DNA of 64,000 nucleotides. It comes from Algoriphagus pacificus (GTDB lineage Bacteria > Bacteroidota > Bacteroidia > Cytophagales > Cyclobacteriaceae). The notes under the pieces were generated by a model. It saw only the letters and a program-made list of their open reading frames with translations. It ran no database searches and had not been told where the DNA came from. The stretch lies in NCBI RefSeq assembly GCF_017254845.1, contig NZ_JAFKCU010000003.1, positions 810,270 through 874,269 of the forward strand. Reading direction: 5' to 3'. The position numbers and the translations under genes were made by a program. Positions 19,762 through 29,500 of the stretch are shown piece by piece (within the stretch, counting starts at the first letter, position 1; each line of letters begins with the position of its first letter).

Positions 19762-22700
19762 TTAGGCCTTTTGAAGTATCTTTTGGCGGTACTCTGATGG
19801 AAGGCATTCAAACTGCTGCTGAAAACACTTCGTGAAATATTTGTAGTCATTGAAACCAACTTCAAATGCAACTTGACTTAATTTAATATCAGATTGCAAA
19901 ATCATTTTTGCAGCATGTTTCAACTTCAATGATCTGATAAAACCGGTAAGTGAAAGTCCTGTTAGCGCTTTGATCTTTCGGAAAAGTGTGGACTGACTCA
20001 TATTGAGTTCATCTACCATCACTTCAATTCCAAAATCTTCATTCTGTAAATTATCGTTTACTAAAGCGATTGCTTTTTCAATAAAAAGGCTGTCAAGGTT
20101 ATTATCTGAAACAGTAGTTGTTTCAGGTTCGAACCTAACTTTATTTAGAAAATGCTCCCTTAGAATTTTTCTATTGGCCAGAATATTCTGAATCCTGGTT
20201 TTTACAATTCCCGGATTAAATGGCTTCGTAATATAATCATCAGCTCCTTCCTGCAAACCATCCATTTCATAGGTCAATGAAGCCCTTGCTGTCAAAAGAA
20301 TGACAGGAATATGAGAAGTATTGATTTGATTTTTAATCTCATGACATAACCTGATCCCGTCCATATTTGGCATCATCACATCACTGATCACTAGATCCGG
20401 AAGCTCTTTCTGCACTAATTCCAAGGCCTTTTGTCCATCTACAGCCTCCATCACATCATATTCCTCAGAAAGGAGAGATTTGAGATATATCCTGATGTCC
20501 TCACTGTCATCAGCAATCACAATAGAAAACTCTTTTTTAGATGAAGTGATTTTGAGCAGCTGTTTGTCCTCTAAATCCAATTCACCAGAAAGCTGTAATC
20601 CTTGTCCTTCCACTAAGTCATTTGTGGATATTTTCTGAATAGTCTGAATCACTGGCAAAACAATTCGGATACAAGTTCCCTTTCCTTCTTCACTTTCTAC
20701 TGAAATCACTCCTTGATGCAAATTCACAATGTTTTTTGAAAAAGCCAGACCTATTCCGCTACCCACCAAGTTGGAAGTCTCAGAGTTCTGAACTTGATAG
20801 AATCGGTCAAAAATCTTTTGAGATTCGAGATTAGACATGCCAATACCAGTATCAGCGACCGTCATGATCAAATTTTCCTCCTCCTGATGTATTCTTACGT
20901 GAATTTTACCATCCTCCTTTGTGTATTTAAATGCATTTGACAATAGGTTCATCAGGACTATCTCCATTTGATTTCTATCGAAATCAAAATACAACTCCTC
21001 CAATTCAGTTTCGAAAGTGAATTCAATATTTTTACGAATTGCGAGACTTTTAAAACTAAGGTATACTTCTCGGGATAAATCGATAAAGTTGGAACGGGTA
21101 ACTTTTAAGAGTAATAGGCCATGTTCTGACTTTCGGAAATCCAATAGCTGATTAATTAATTTCAGCATTCGCTTGGCATTCGACTCTACCAAAAGCAATT
21201 TTTCCTTGATCGTCTCTTTCAGGTCATTTCGCTCAATAAGTTCAGTGACAGGACTTAATATTAAGGTAAGTGGAGTTCTAAATTCATGTGAAATATTGGT
21301 GAAGAAAGTAATCTTAGCTTCATTCAGTTCATGCTCTTTCTCTTTCTCAATTTGGATAATCCTCAACTCCGCCTTAAGTCTAGCTTGTCTGACAGAAATA
21401 TATCGGATAATTAGAATAATCCCGATCACCAAAATGAAATATAAAATGAAAGCTATTCCGGTTAACCAAGGCGGAGTTGCAATATGAATCTTCAGTGATT
21501 TGACAGGGCTCCAGTCAATGTTGTTTCTACTTGCCCTGAGTAAAATTTCATAATCGCCATGTTGAAGTCCCGTGAAACTCAATTGATTTACTGTACCAAG
21601 ATTCACCCAGGAATCATTCATTCCTTTTACCTGATAGCTATAAAAGATATTTTCCGGACCAAAAAAATCATTTACAGTAAATGTTAATGAAAGGTGATTT
21701 TGGGAATAACCCAAATCAATTTTATCAGTATTATGAATTGAATTCTCAAGAATTACTTTTCCATCCACCTCATCTCCCACATTCAAAGATTTATTATTTA
21801 CAGTAAGTCTTGTCAAGATTACTTCAGGGATAGTAAAATCATCTGAAATCAATCGCGGGTCAAAAGATATCAAGCCATTTGATCCTCCAAAGTAAATTTT
21901 ACCATCGCTATCAACAAATGAAGCTCCACTGTGAAATGAGTCTATCATCACTCCGTCTTCCCGGTCAAAATTGACAAAGGTCTTATCCCCAGGTCTGAAT
22001 CTTGTGATAGAAGTCATGGTGCTCAACCATAAATTCCCTTTGGAATCCTGCTCAACTGCACAAATAAAATCATTGGATAAACCTGAGCTTCTATCAAATG
22101 AATCTATAATTTCCAATTTATCTCTTGAATTTCTCAAGGAAATCAAGCCTGTTGGAGTTGCCAAATAACAGGTATCACCTTGGAAATAGAGATCATTAAT
22201 AATGATGGCTGATAGGTCTTTTACCTTCAGTTCATTTTGAGAAATGAAATTCTGTTTATTCTCATCAAATAGATTGATTCCCGAGTAAGTCCCTAACCAG
22301 ATTTTTCCAAATTTATCTTCTTTGATCTGGCTAATTCGATTATTTGTTAGGGTATGATTAACCTCAGTTTCTGAAAAAATTGTCCAATTCATGAGTTCAG
22401 GGTCAGAATCTAATTTGGTCATTTTCAAACCATACTGTTGGGTTCCCAACCAAAGCCTATTCTTACTATCCTGTAAGATTGCGGTGATTTTTTGCTGCCT
22501 GAATAAGTGTTTTGGGTTATCAAAATCCCTGTTTTTGATCACATAAAGCCCTTTTCCAGTACCTACATAAAGGTGATTCCCTTTTTCAAAAACACAGTTT
22601 ATCCTGGTTTTTTCTATACTTTTTATCCAAGAATAGGAAGCTGATTTATTATCAGAATAAAGTCCTTCCATTAAAGTTCCTTTGTAAGAAACCCCTTTAC

Positions 22701-23826
22701 TATCTTTAAAAAAAGTAGTGATATTATGATCAGAAATCTGCTGATCTGAGGCATTCCTTGCTATTTCGAAGCCTTTATTGGGATACAAAATTAATGCTCC
22801 TCCCTGAGAAGTTCCCAGCCATGCAATCCCATTATCATCAATATCTATACTCATGATGATAGAGTAGTTGATATTATTTACATCAGCACCTTGAGGGTTG
22901 GTATTTACGCGCTTAAAATTTTTAACCTCTGAATCACTGATAAATAGTCCATCTCCCCAACTCCCAAACCATAATCTATTTTTAGCGTCTAACGCAATGC
23001 TTTTGACAAACCTCGCTTCAATCGATATAGGCACTTCTTTAACTTTTTGATCTTCATAATCAAAATTAGATAAGGCAACCCGATTGATTTCCTGATTTCC
23101 AATCAACCAAATCTTATTCCGATGAATGTCTTCCACCATGTTGTAAAACGTTTTGGAAGTTGGAAATCTCAGGACACGGGATTCGGAAGGATCAAATTTA
23201 AATAACTGTCTACCAGACAAATACCAAACATTTTTATATTGATCTACTAGAATACTGTAAATAGGTGAATTGGACTTGTAATGATGAATTAACTCCTCCT
23301 TCAAGGGGTCAATAACGTATAAGCCACTGTTCCAAGTGCCTACCCAGATCATTCCATCTCCATCCTGATTAATAGAAATGACTCGTAGTTTTTTATTGAA
23401 GTTGGTTGAAAAAATATGATTCATGTTCTGGATTCTATTCTTTTTGGAATCCAAGACCGATAGTCCACCACCTTTTGTACCTATCCAGATTAAGTTATCC
23501 CGATCTTTAAAAAGCGTTTCTATATTTTCATTTTCCAAACCCTGAAAACCCACTCCAGGTCTGAAATCAGTGAAATTATAACCGTCAAATTTCGAGATGC
23601 CCCCCTCGGTAGCAAAAAACTTCAAGTTGTTTTCATCGGAAACCACTTTGGTGACAAAATTACTAAGCAATCCTTTTCTGACATTGATCACATCGATGGA
23701 AAATTCCTCTTGAGAAAGAATTTCCTGCTCTGCCTTTAAAGCATTATTAAGGGAGAATACGATAAGAAAAGTAATAATTAATCTCACGCTTATTTGGGTC
23801 ATTGTTTGGTGCATAAGAAGTATCAT
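19762..23826 (-). CDS. Hybrid two-component system sensor/regulator (HTCS)
   Basis: A 1354-residue one-protein signalling system. It has a signal peptide or first membrane helix (a later start at MTQISVRLIITFLIVF, residue 9, is plausible). Two seven-bladed propeller halves of Reg_prop repeats span about 45-690 (for example LIWIGTKGGGLSVLD, NRLWFGSWGDGLF), followed by a Y_Y_Y domain (about 700-770) and a transmembrane helix near 790-815. The HisKA domain has phospho-acceptor His at about 847 (NISHEFRTPL), and the ATPase domain has N, G1 and G2 boxes (NLLSNAFKYT, DTGIGMS, GSGIGLAF). The receiver has Asp at about 1145 (VISDVMMPNMDG), and an AraC-type HTH ends the protein. It would sense a periplasmic oligosaccharide and activate the susC operon directly downstream. 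Confidence 0.95.
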   Translation of the reverse strand: MILLMHQTMTQISVRLIITFLIVFSLNNALKAEQEILSQEEFSIDVINVRKGLLSNFVTKVVSDENNLKFFATEGGISKFDGYNFTDFRPGVGFQGLENENIETLFKDRDNLIWIGTKGGGLSVLDSKKNRIQNMNHIFSTNFNKKLRVISINQDGDGMIWVGTWNSGLYVIDPLKEELIHHYKSNSPIYSILVDQYKNVWYLSGRQLFKFDPSESRVLRFPTSKTFYNMVEDIHRNKIWLIGNQEINRVALSNFDYEDQKVKEVPISIEARFVKSIALDAKNRLWFGSWGDGLFISDSEVKNFKRVNTNPQGADVNNINYSIIMSIDIDDNGIAWLGTSQGGALILYPNKGFEIARNASDQQISDHNITTFFKDSKGVSYKGTLMEGLYSDNKSASYSWIKSIEKTRINCVFEKGNHLYVGTGKGLYVIKNRDFDNPKHLFRQQKITAILQDSKNRLWLGTQQYGLKMTKLDSDPELMNWTIFSETEVNHTLTNNRISQIKEDKFGKIWLGTYSGINLFDENKQNFISQNELKVKDLSAIIINDLYFQGDTCYLATPTGLISLRNSRDKLEIIDSFDRSSGLSNDFICAVEQDSKGNLWLSTMTSITRFRPGDKTFVNFDREDGVMIDSFHSGASFVDSDGKIYFGGSNGLISFDPRLISDDFTIPEVILTRLTVNNKSLNVGDEVDGKVILENSIHNTDKIDLGYSQNHLSLTFTVNDFFGPENIFYSYQVKGMNDSWVNLGTVNQLSFTGLQHGDYEILLRASRNNIDWSPVKSLKIHIATPPWLTGIAFILYFILVIGIILIIRYISVRQARLKAELRIIQIEKEKEHELNEAKITFFTNISHEFRTPLTLILSPVTELIERNDLKETIKEKLLLVESNAKRMLKLINQLLDFRKSEHGLLLLKVTRSNFIDLSREVYLSFKSLAIRKNIEFTFETELEELYFDFDRNQMEIVLMNLLSNAFKYTKEDGKIHVRIHQEEENLIMTVADTGIGMSNLESQKIFDRFYQVQNSETSNLVGSGIGLAFSKNIVNLHQGVISVESEEGKGTCIRIVLPVIQTIQKISTNDLVEGQGLQLSGELDLEDKQLLKITSSKKEFSIVIADDSEDIRIYLKSLLSEEYDVMEAVDGQKALELVQKELPDLVISDVMMPNMDGIRLCHEIKNQINTSHIPVILLTARASLTYEMDGLQEGADDYITKPFNPGIVKTRIQNILANRKILREHFLNKVRFEPETTTVSDNNLDSLFIEKAIALVNDNLQNEDFGIEVMVDELNMSQSTLFRKIKALTGLSLTGFIRSLKLKHAAKMILQSDIKLSQVAFEVGFNDYKYFTKCFQQQFECLPSEYRQKILQKA

Positions 23827-24154
23827 TCAAAAATCAACCTCCTAACAGTTTTAAATTTAAAACTTTCAAATTGTTATTAGCATTAAAACTATTCATGATA
23901 GAAAGAAATTACATGGTTCAATCGGTCAGATAGAAGGACAAAACATTCATTCTATTAAAAATTGTAGCTTTTATAAGCTTTATAAATCAAAGAATTAAAC
24001 AGAGATTTTATCTCTATCAATTTTCCTTCTACTGAATTCTGGCCTGGTTAAGATAGGTTAAGTGTAAATGGCTATAAACCTTTCTAAATTATGTATTCTC
24101 TAGGAAGCCAATTGTATGAAGATATATTTCCTCCAGAAGTCAGTTTTAAATTAT
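23827..24154 (-). promoter_or_regulatory. Upstream region of the hybrid sensor gene, with palindrome
   Basis: This 328-bp gap carries an 18-bp perfect palindrome AGTTTTAAATTTAAAACT at 23847-23864, about 20 bp before the sensor start. It could be an operator or simply AT-rich symmetry. No TAnnTTTG box is obvious, and no gene is seen in the rest. Confidence 0.35.
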
Positions 24155-24910
24155 TTAAACAGTTGTATCTATTGAAGTTTTACTCTGATGAAGTTTTCTC
24201 TTCATGATTAATACTTTATACCTAAAGTCATCGTAAAAAAGGCTGGCGATTAAAATCAAAGCGGCTACAAGCAAGGTTTTTAATCCAAGTTCCGTCTTGG
24301 AATAAAGAAATCCACCGATTAACCCACCTAAAAAAAAGGATGAAATAATAGATATCCTGAGTTTAATACCTGCTTTAAGTTTTTCTCTATTGGGATATTC
24401 CTTTGGAAAGAATAATTGGGAAATATCAATGCCTAAATCCGTAAAAAGTCCAGTTAGGTGGGTTGTTCTCACCACTGCATTTGAAATTTTGGTTACGTAG
24501 GAGTTTTGAAGACCCATTGCAAAAAGTAAGCAGCAAACTAATAAGTCCGGATAAATTTCAACTAGTGTATTACTGAGCCCTCCAACAATGATTAAAATCA
24601 GGCCTTCAATCAATGTTGGGATCAGAAAAACATTCAATTTTTTATTTTCCTTAAACTTTTCAATTAAGAAACCAGATAAAAAAGAACCCAGAAGAAAGGA
24701 AAAAATATAAAGAAAATAGATCAATCCTTTCCAAAAGGCAAAATCCGCCACATCATTAATAAACAGCGCAAAATGACCTGTCACATTAGTCGTTAATTGC
24801 TTAAATGCAAGAAAACCTGAAACGTTTACAATTCCGGCAACCAAAGAAAGAACAATTGCAATCCGCAAGTTATGTTTTAAAGTCCTGCTCTTTCCCTGGT
24901 GTCTAAACAT
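24155..24910 (-). CDS. DUF1275 (YoaK) family integral membrane protein
   Basis: A 251-residue protein with about six hydrophobic helices. It carries the family pattern: LVAGIVNVSGFLAF at the start, NVTGHFALF near residue 38, and a second conserved half, QNSYVTKISNAVVRTTHLTGLFTDLGIDISQLFF, near 135-170. DUF1275 proteins are widespread inner-membrane proteins of unknown transport or structural role. It is a single gene with no operon partner; its neighbour on the left reads in the same direction but is separated by 328 bp. Confidence 0.85.
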   Translation of the reverse strand: MFRHQGKSRTLKHNLRIAIVLSLVAGIVNVSGFLAFKQLTTNVTGHFALFINDVADFAFWKGLIYFLYIFSFLLGSFLSGFLIEKFKENKKLNVFLIPTLIEGLILIIVGGLSNTLVEIYPDLLVCCLLFAMGLQNSYVTKISNAVVRTTHLTGLFTDLGIDISQLFFPKEYPNREKLKAGIKLRISIISSFFLGGLIGGFLYSKTELGLKTLLVAALILIASLFYDDFRYKVLIMKRKLHQSKTSIDTTV

Positions 24911-25248
24911 TTGGCAAATACCTTCCTGTTTTCTTGAATAATAAAAGTAAAGCTAATTCCTAAGACTGAGTATTTGAGCTTCAAGATAACCAAACAATCA
25001 CATAGAATTTGAGAAGAATATCTATGTGAAAAATTCAGTCAATAAATGTATTACCCAAGTGAAAAGGGAAACAGGATAAATATTAAAAATTTATTGATTT
25101 CAAATTACCTTCTTCTGCCATAAGGCACCCATGTGAAATGCCTCAATGGTATAATTTTTTGATATTTTAAGAACAAAATGACCATTTTTTCTACACTAAA
25201 ATTATAATTATTCATTCAAAAACTCCATTTAAGAGGTTTTTAGGTGGT
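24911..25248 (+). other. Intergenic stretch between divergent genes
   Basis: AT-rich and without a recognisable gene, RNA or repeat. It must contain the promoter of the DUF1275 gene, but I could not pick out its boxes. Confidence 0.4.
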
Positions 25249-25264
25249 TGGCATACCATTGGCA
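25249..25264 (+). promoter_or_regulatory. Sigma-54-like -24/-12 promoter candidate
   Basis: The sequence TGGCATACCATTGGCA matches the RpoN consensus TGGCAcg-N4-TtGCw with GG and GC at the correct spacing and three mismatches. A transcript would start near 25275 and give an 80-base leader before the ATG at 25358. RpoN is common in Cytophagales. No enhancer site was identified. Confidence 0.4.
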
Positions 25265-25357
25265 AATAGATAAACAAGTTCTGATGGTAATACATCGGGA
25301 TCAGGGGTCCGGACTCCAACTAATTAAATTTCAAACACTAATTAACCAACTATCATT

Positions 25358-25678
25358 ATGAAAATGACGCTTTTAATGTCCGCTATGTTATTTGGTGGCG
25401 TGGCCATGGCAACTCCACAAATAACGCTTGAGAATCCTCACTCAGAATCAATCTTGTTTCAACAAGAAAAGGTAAAAATTGAAGCTGAATCTTTGCCTGA
25501 TGCAGTAAAAACCACAATCGGTAATGATGAAACTGTAAAATCATTAAAAATTGCAGAGGCATTTCAAATTACTCAGCTTGATGGAACCTTCCACTATGAA
25601 GTGGTCTTTGACGACGGTACCGAAGAAAAACTAACCAAAAAATATGATCAGGAAGGAAATGAAATCAAAGAGGTATAA
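25358..25678 (+). CDS. Small exported PepSY-like protein
   Basis: A 106-residue protein with a clear signal peptide (MKMTLLMSAMLFGGVAMA, cleavage after residue 18 or so). The mature part has the PepSY-like pattern LPDAVKTTI...VKSLKIAEAFQI...GTFHYEVVFDDGTEEKLTKKYDQEGNEI. PepSY-like domains are periplasmic and thought to modulate proteases or interact with envelope proteins; the exact role here is unknown. It is monocistronic, with a good terminator 20 bp after the stop and a possible sigma-54 promoter upstream. Confidence 0.75.
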   Translation: MKMTLLMSAMLFGGVAMATPQITLENPHSESILFQQEKVKIEAESLPDAVKTTIGNDETVKSLKIAEAFQITQLDGTFHYEVVFDDGTEEKLTKKYDQEGNEIKEV

Positions 25679-25697
25679 TCCTTTTCCTGCTTAATAG

Positions 25698-25730
25698 AAA
25701 GCATCGGGTTATTCACTCGGTGCTTTTTTT
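25698..25730 (+). terminator. Terminator of the PepSY-like gene
   Basis: Stem AAAGCATCGGG pairs with CTCGGTGCTTT (11 bp, two G-U pairs) around a short loop, followed by a T run. Confidence 0.85.
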
Positions 25731-25919
25731 GTACCCCATCCATTCCCCTTATCTATCCAAAAGTCTGGAACAAGGGATATCCATCCTGCTTCAGAAAGTT
25801 AATCAATAATTTTAAACCCAAGATTTTTCACTCTTTCTCCATTTAGAAGAGAATAGGGTTCATCAGAGTTTCACCACTTGTTCTGAAAACCTTTTTATGG
25901 ACTATTATGAGAAAGAAGC

Positions 25920-26207
25920 AAAGCGATCGAAGAATACATCAATGAAAAAGCAGACATCAATCTTTCTTCAGTTTTTGATCAATACCATAGAGATATCAGG
26001 ATCTCTATTTCCAGCTATATGTCAAGGATAATAAACTATACTTCCTTAGGCAAAACGTCATTCAAACTTTCAAAATACGCGTAAAAGTAACTCTCAATTC
26101 TGGAGAAGAGATGCTTGGCTAAAAGCCACGACTAGGTGGAGTTCCCAGGATCTTCCAAACTCAGAAATACATTTGATCAAAAGTTTAATGTTGGAACTTT
26201 AATTATC
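25920..26207 (+). pseudogene. Decayed C-terminal end of an M1-family aminopeptidase
   Basis: Successive frames encode pieces that line up with the extreme C-terminus of Bacteroidota M1 metallopeptidases. These are AIEEYINEKADINLSSVFDQY...RDIRI (frame from 25920), YFQLYVKDNKLYF...NVIQTFKIRVKVTLNSGEEM (from 26006), WLKATTRWSSQDLPNSEIH (from 26116) and FDQKFNVGTL (from 26172). At least three frameshifts break it, and the whole catalytic part with the HEXXH zinc site is missing. The order and spacing of the pieces are as in the intact proteins, so it is a relic rather than chance. A terminator-like hairpin follows at 26220. Confidence 0.7.
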
Positions 26208-26219
26208 CCCGGAAAGCAA

Positions 26220-26250
26220 AAAAGCGGCCCCAAAATGGAGCCGCTTTTCC
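26220..26250. terminator. Hairpin terminator shared by the efflux operon and the peptidase relic
   Basis: Arms AAAAGCGGC and GCCGCTTTT pair perfectly, with two more inner pairs. T-rich flanks on both strands make it usable in both directions. It starts 3 bp beyond the stop of the last gene of the efflux operon. Confidence 0.8.
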
Positions 26251-26252
26251 TT

Positions 26253-26486
26253 TCAACAAATCATCAACAATTCTATCAACTGATAAGGAGCTTGTACTGT
26301 ATTGACTTTGTCGTCATTGATCTCCTTGTGAAGCTCATATTCCAGATCGAAAATCAAACCGGATACAAAGACTTTATCCATCTTTAGATCTTGCTCAAAG
26401 CGATCGTATTTTCTTTTCCCTTTAAGTGATATCCCATATTGCTGAAATACCTTTTCTATCTTTTTTAGCTCATTATTAGTTTTCAT
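26253..26486 (-). CDS. Acyl-carrier-protein-like small protein lacking the prosthetic-group serine
   Basis: A 77-residue protein from the preferred start MKTNNELKKI (an upstream ATG at 26513 adds nine residues). The pattern F-x-x-DLKMDKVFVSGLIFDLEYELHKEINDD...TVQAPYQLIELL follows the helix II-III-IV layout of acyl carrier proteins, where the DSL serine carries phosphopantetheine. Here the corresponding position is lysine (MDKV), so it cannot be a standard carrier. It starts after the RND permease stop in the same direction, and a terminator lies behind it, so it is co-transcribed with the efflux genes. Function unknown; the ACP likeness is a pattern judgement. Confidence 0.55.
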   Translation of the reverse strand: MKTNNELKKIEKVFQQYGISLKGKRKYDRFEQDLKMDKVFVSGLIFDLEYELHKEINDDKVNTVQAPYQLIELLMIC

Positions 26487-26528
26487 AAGCTTCTTATTTC
26501 GGGGAATACCCATTTGACAAATATTCTA

Positions 26529-29500
26529 TTAAACGTATGCTGCAGCCTCAGATTCAAACTCCTCAACATTGGTGTCTTCCAATGCGATATGCGTCTTCTC
26601 GCCCTTACCGATTCTTGCCATAAATCGGTCAAACAAGTAATAAATCACAGGTACGACGATCAAAGTCAGGAACATGGATGACATCAATCCCCCGATAATT
26701 ACCCAGGCCAGACCGTTTTTCCACTCTGCTCCTGCTCCACCTGCCAAAGCAATTGGAAGCATCCCGATCACCATTGCCAAAGTGGTCATCAAAATCGGTC
26801 TGAATCGGATCTTCACAGCTTTTTCCAATGCCGCTTTGACCTCAACTCCAGCCTCTTTCAATTGATTGGTGAAATCCACCAAGAGTATCGCATTCTTTGC
26901 TACCAACCCCATCAACATGATCAATCCCATGATACTGAAAATACTCAGTGTTCCTTTGGTAAGTGCCAAAGCAAGCAAGGATCCAATCAAAGCCATTGGC
27001 AAGGAGAACATAACCACCAAGGGATAGATATAGGAATCATACAATGCGACCATGATCAGATAAATCAAAATAATCGATGCCAAAAGGGCCAATCCCAAAC
27101 TTCCAAACCCTTCACTCTGGTTTTTCATATCTCCATCATAATTGATCTGAACTTGCTGAGGTAATGTCATTTGATCTATTGCAGCAGTTAACTCTGCTCC
27201 GACGGTTCCTGAAGGAACGCCTGCAACTTGGGAAGTGATTTTTACAGAGGAAACCCGGTCTCTTCTCTCCAGCTTGGTAGGACCTTCTGATTGAGTGACG
27301 GTAGCAAATTGAGAAAGCTTTACCTGTTGTCCTTTTCTGTTCAAAAACGCTAGATTCTCTACATCCGAAATGGATTTTCTGTCAAATTCATTCAGCTTCA
27401 CCATGATGTCATATTCGTAGTCACCATCCGTGTATTTGGAATCATCATTTCCATTAAATGCTACCTGAAGGGCTCCTCCGACCATGTCCATGGATAAGTT
27501 CAACTCATTCATTTTATCCCGATCCACCTCGATCTTGATTTCTGGGTTACCAGCTTCCAAAGAACTTTCTATTTTCCTCGTCCCTCTTAAATTTGCCAAG
27601 ATGGACATAATCTTTTCTGAAGTCACGCGAATACTGTCCTTGTCAGGCCCAGAAACAATCACTTGGATCGGAGCATCATTCGCAGTACCCATGATGGAAA
27701 TCGGGACAGCAGTGTATTCCGCTCCTGTAATGGTTTCTTCCAAGGTATTTTCCACTTGTCGTGCATAGTCAGGACCTGAAAGGCTTCTATGTTTGGCATC
27801 TACCAATTTCACCGAAATCTCAGATGTATAAGGAGAAGATTGGGAACCTGTAAACTGCCCACTGGAAACCCCAACTGTGGTAAACACTTCAGTCACCTCT
27901 GGAAGTGTTCTCAAATAGTCCTCTACTTCACGAGTCTTGAAGTTAGTCTGCTCCAATGTGGCATCTTTTGGCAATTCCAATCTCAGAATAAATTCTCCTC
28001 GATCTCCTTCGCTGACAAATTCACTTCCTATAAACCCTTTGATTACCAAGAAGAAAGAGGAAATAAACAAGACGAAAGTCAAACCGAGCAGTGCGAATTT
28101 ATGTGCAAAACCCCATCTCAAAATATCCACCAACCAATCCACAAAGCCATCCAATGCACTTTCGAAACCATAGACAATTTTTCCAAAAAAGGAATTCTTA
28201 TCCAAATGCTCCAGCTTAGAAAAGCGGGAAGTCAAGAGCGGAATCAAGGTAAATGCTACCAACAACGAAATCAATGTAGCCGTGGCGACCGTGATACTGA
28301 ATTGGGTAAGAATCCCCGCGATCAGACCACCGGTCATTGCCAACGGTACAAACACAACAATAATAACTAGGGTGATAGAAACAACTGTTGATCCTATTTC
28401 TCGAATACCATCATAAGAAGCCTGAGCAATGGATTTACCCATCTCCAAGTGACGATAAATGTTTTCAATTACCACAATGGCATCATCGACAAGGATACCT
28501 ACGACCAAAGACAAGGCGAGTAAGCTCATCAAATTCAAAGTAAATCCTGCCAGATACATTACCGTGAAAGTAGCCACGATAGATGCTGGCACCGCAATCA
28601 TCACAATGATGGCATTTCTGATGCTATGAAGAAACAGTAACATGATCAAAGCCACCAATAAAATGGCAATTCCAAGATCTTTAATCACATCGTTCGCTGC
28701 CTCTAAAGTAAATTCAGAGGTGTTTTGGGAAATCTCAAAAGAAAGACCTTCCGCTCCATAGATATCTTCCAAAATGCTCAATTCATGCTCGATCAATTCA
28801 GAAACCTCCACCGCATTGGCATCGGATTGTTTTTGTATTGTCAAACCAATCGCAGCTTTACCATTCAGACGGGTCAGAATCTCTTCATCTTTGTAATCGT
28901 CCATTACCTCAGCCACTTCTTTCAATTGAATGGGAGACTGATCGTCACGATAGGCAATGATCAGGTTTTCGATCTGCTCTACGGAAGAAAACTTCCCGGC
29001 CAAACGAATCAAAATCTGACTGCTCTCATTCTTTAATCTACCAGTAGGAAAATCAAGATTACTTGCATTGATCGTCTGTGCAATAGTGATTGGCGAGATG
29101 CCATACGCTTCCAACTTGTTTCTATCCAGATTGACTTTGATCTCACGCTCTGTACCTCCCAGCATATTTACCTGAGCTACACCACCGATTTTAGCGATGG
29201 AAGGTTGGATTTTATTCTTGATCAAATCATAAAACTCAGAAGGATTCAGATTGGAATACACCGCCATTTGCATGATCGGTAAATCATCCAAATCGAATTT
29301 CCCAAGACTAGGCGGATCGGCATCTTCCGGTAAATCACCTAAAATCGCATTGATTTTTCTTTGGGCGTCTTGAAGGGAAAGGTCTACATCCTGACCTGCT
29401 TCTATTTCTATCGTGATGATGGAGATACTTTCCTGAGAAATGGAATTCATTGATTTAATTCCTTCCAGCGAAGCGACGGCATCCTCTATTTTTTTGGTCA

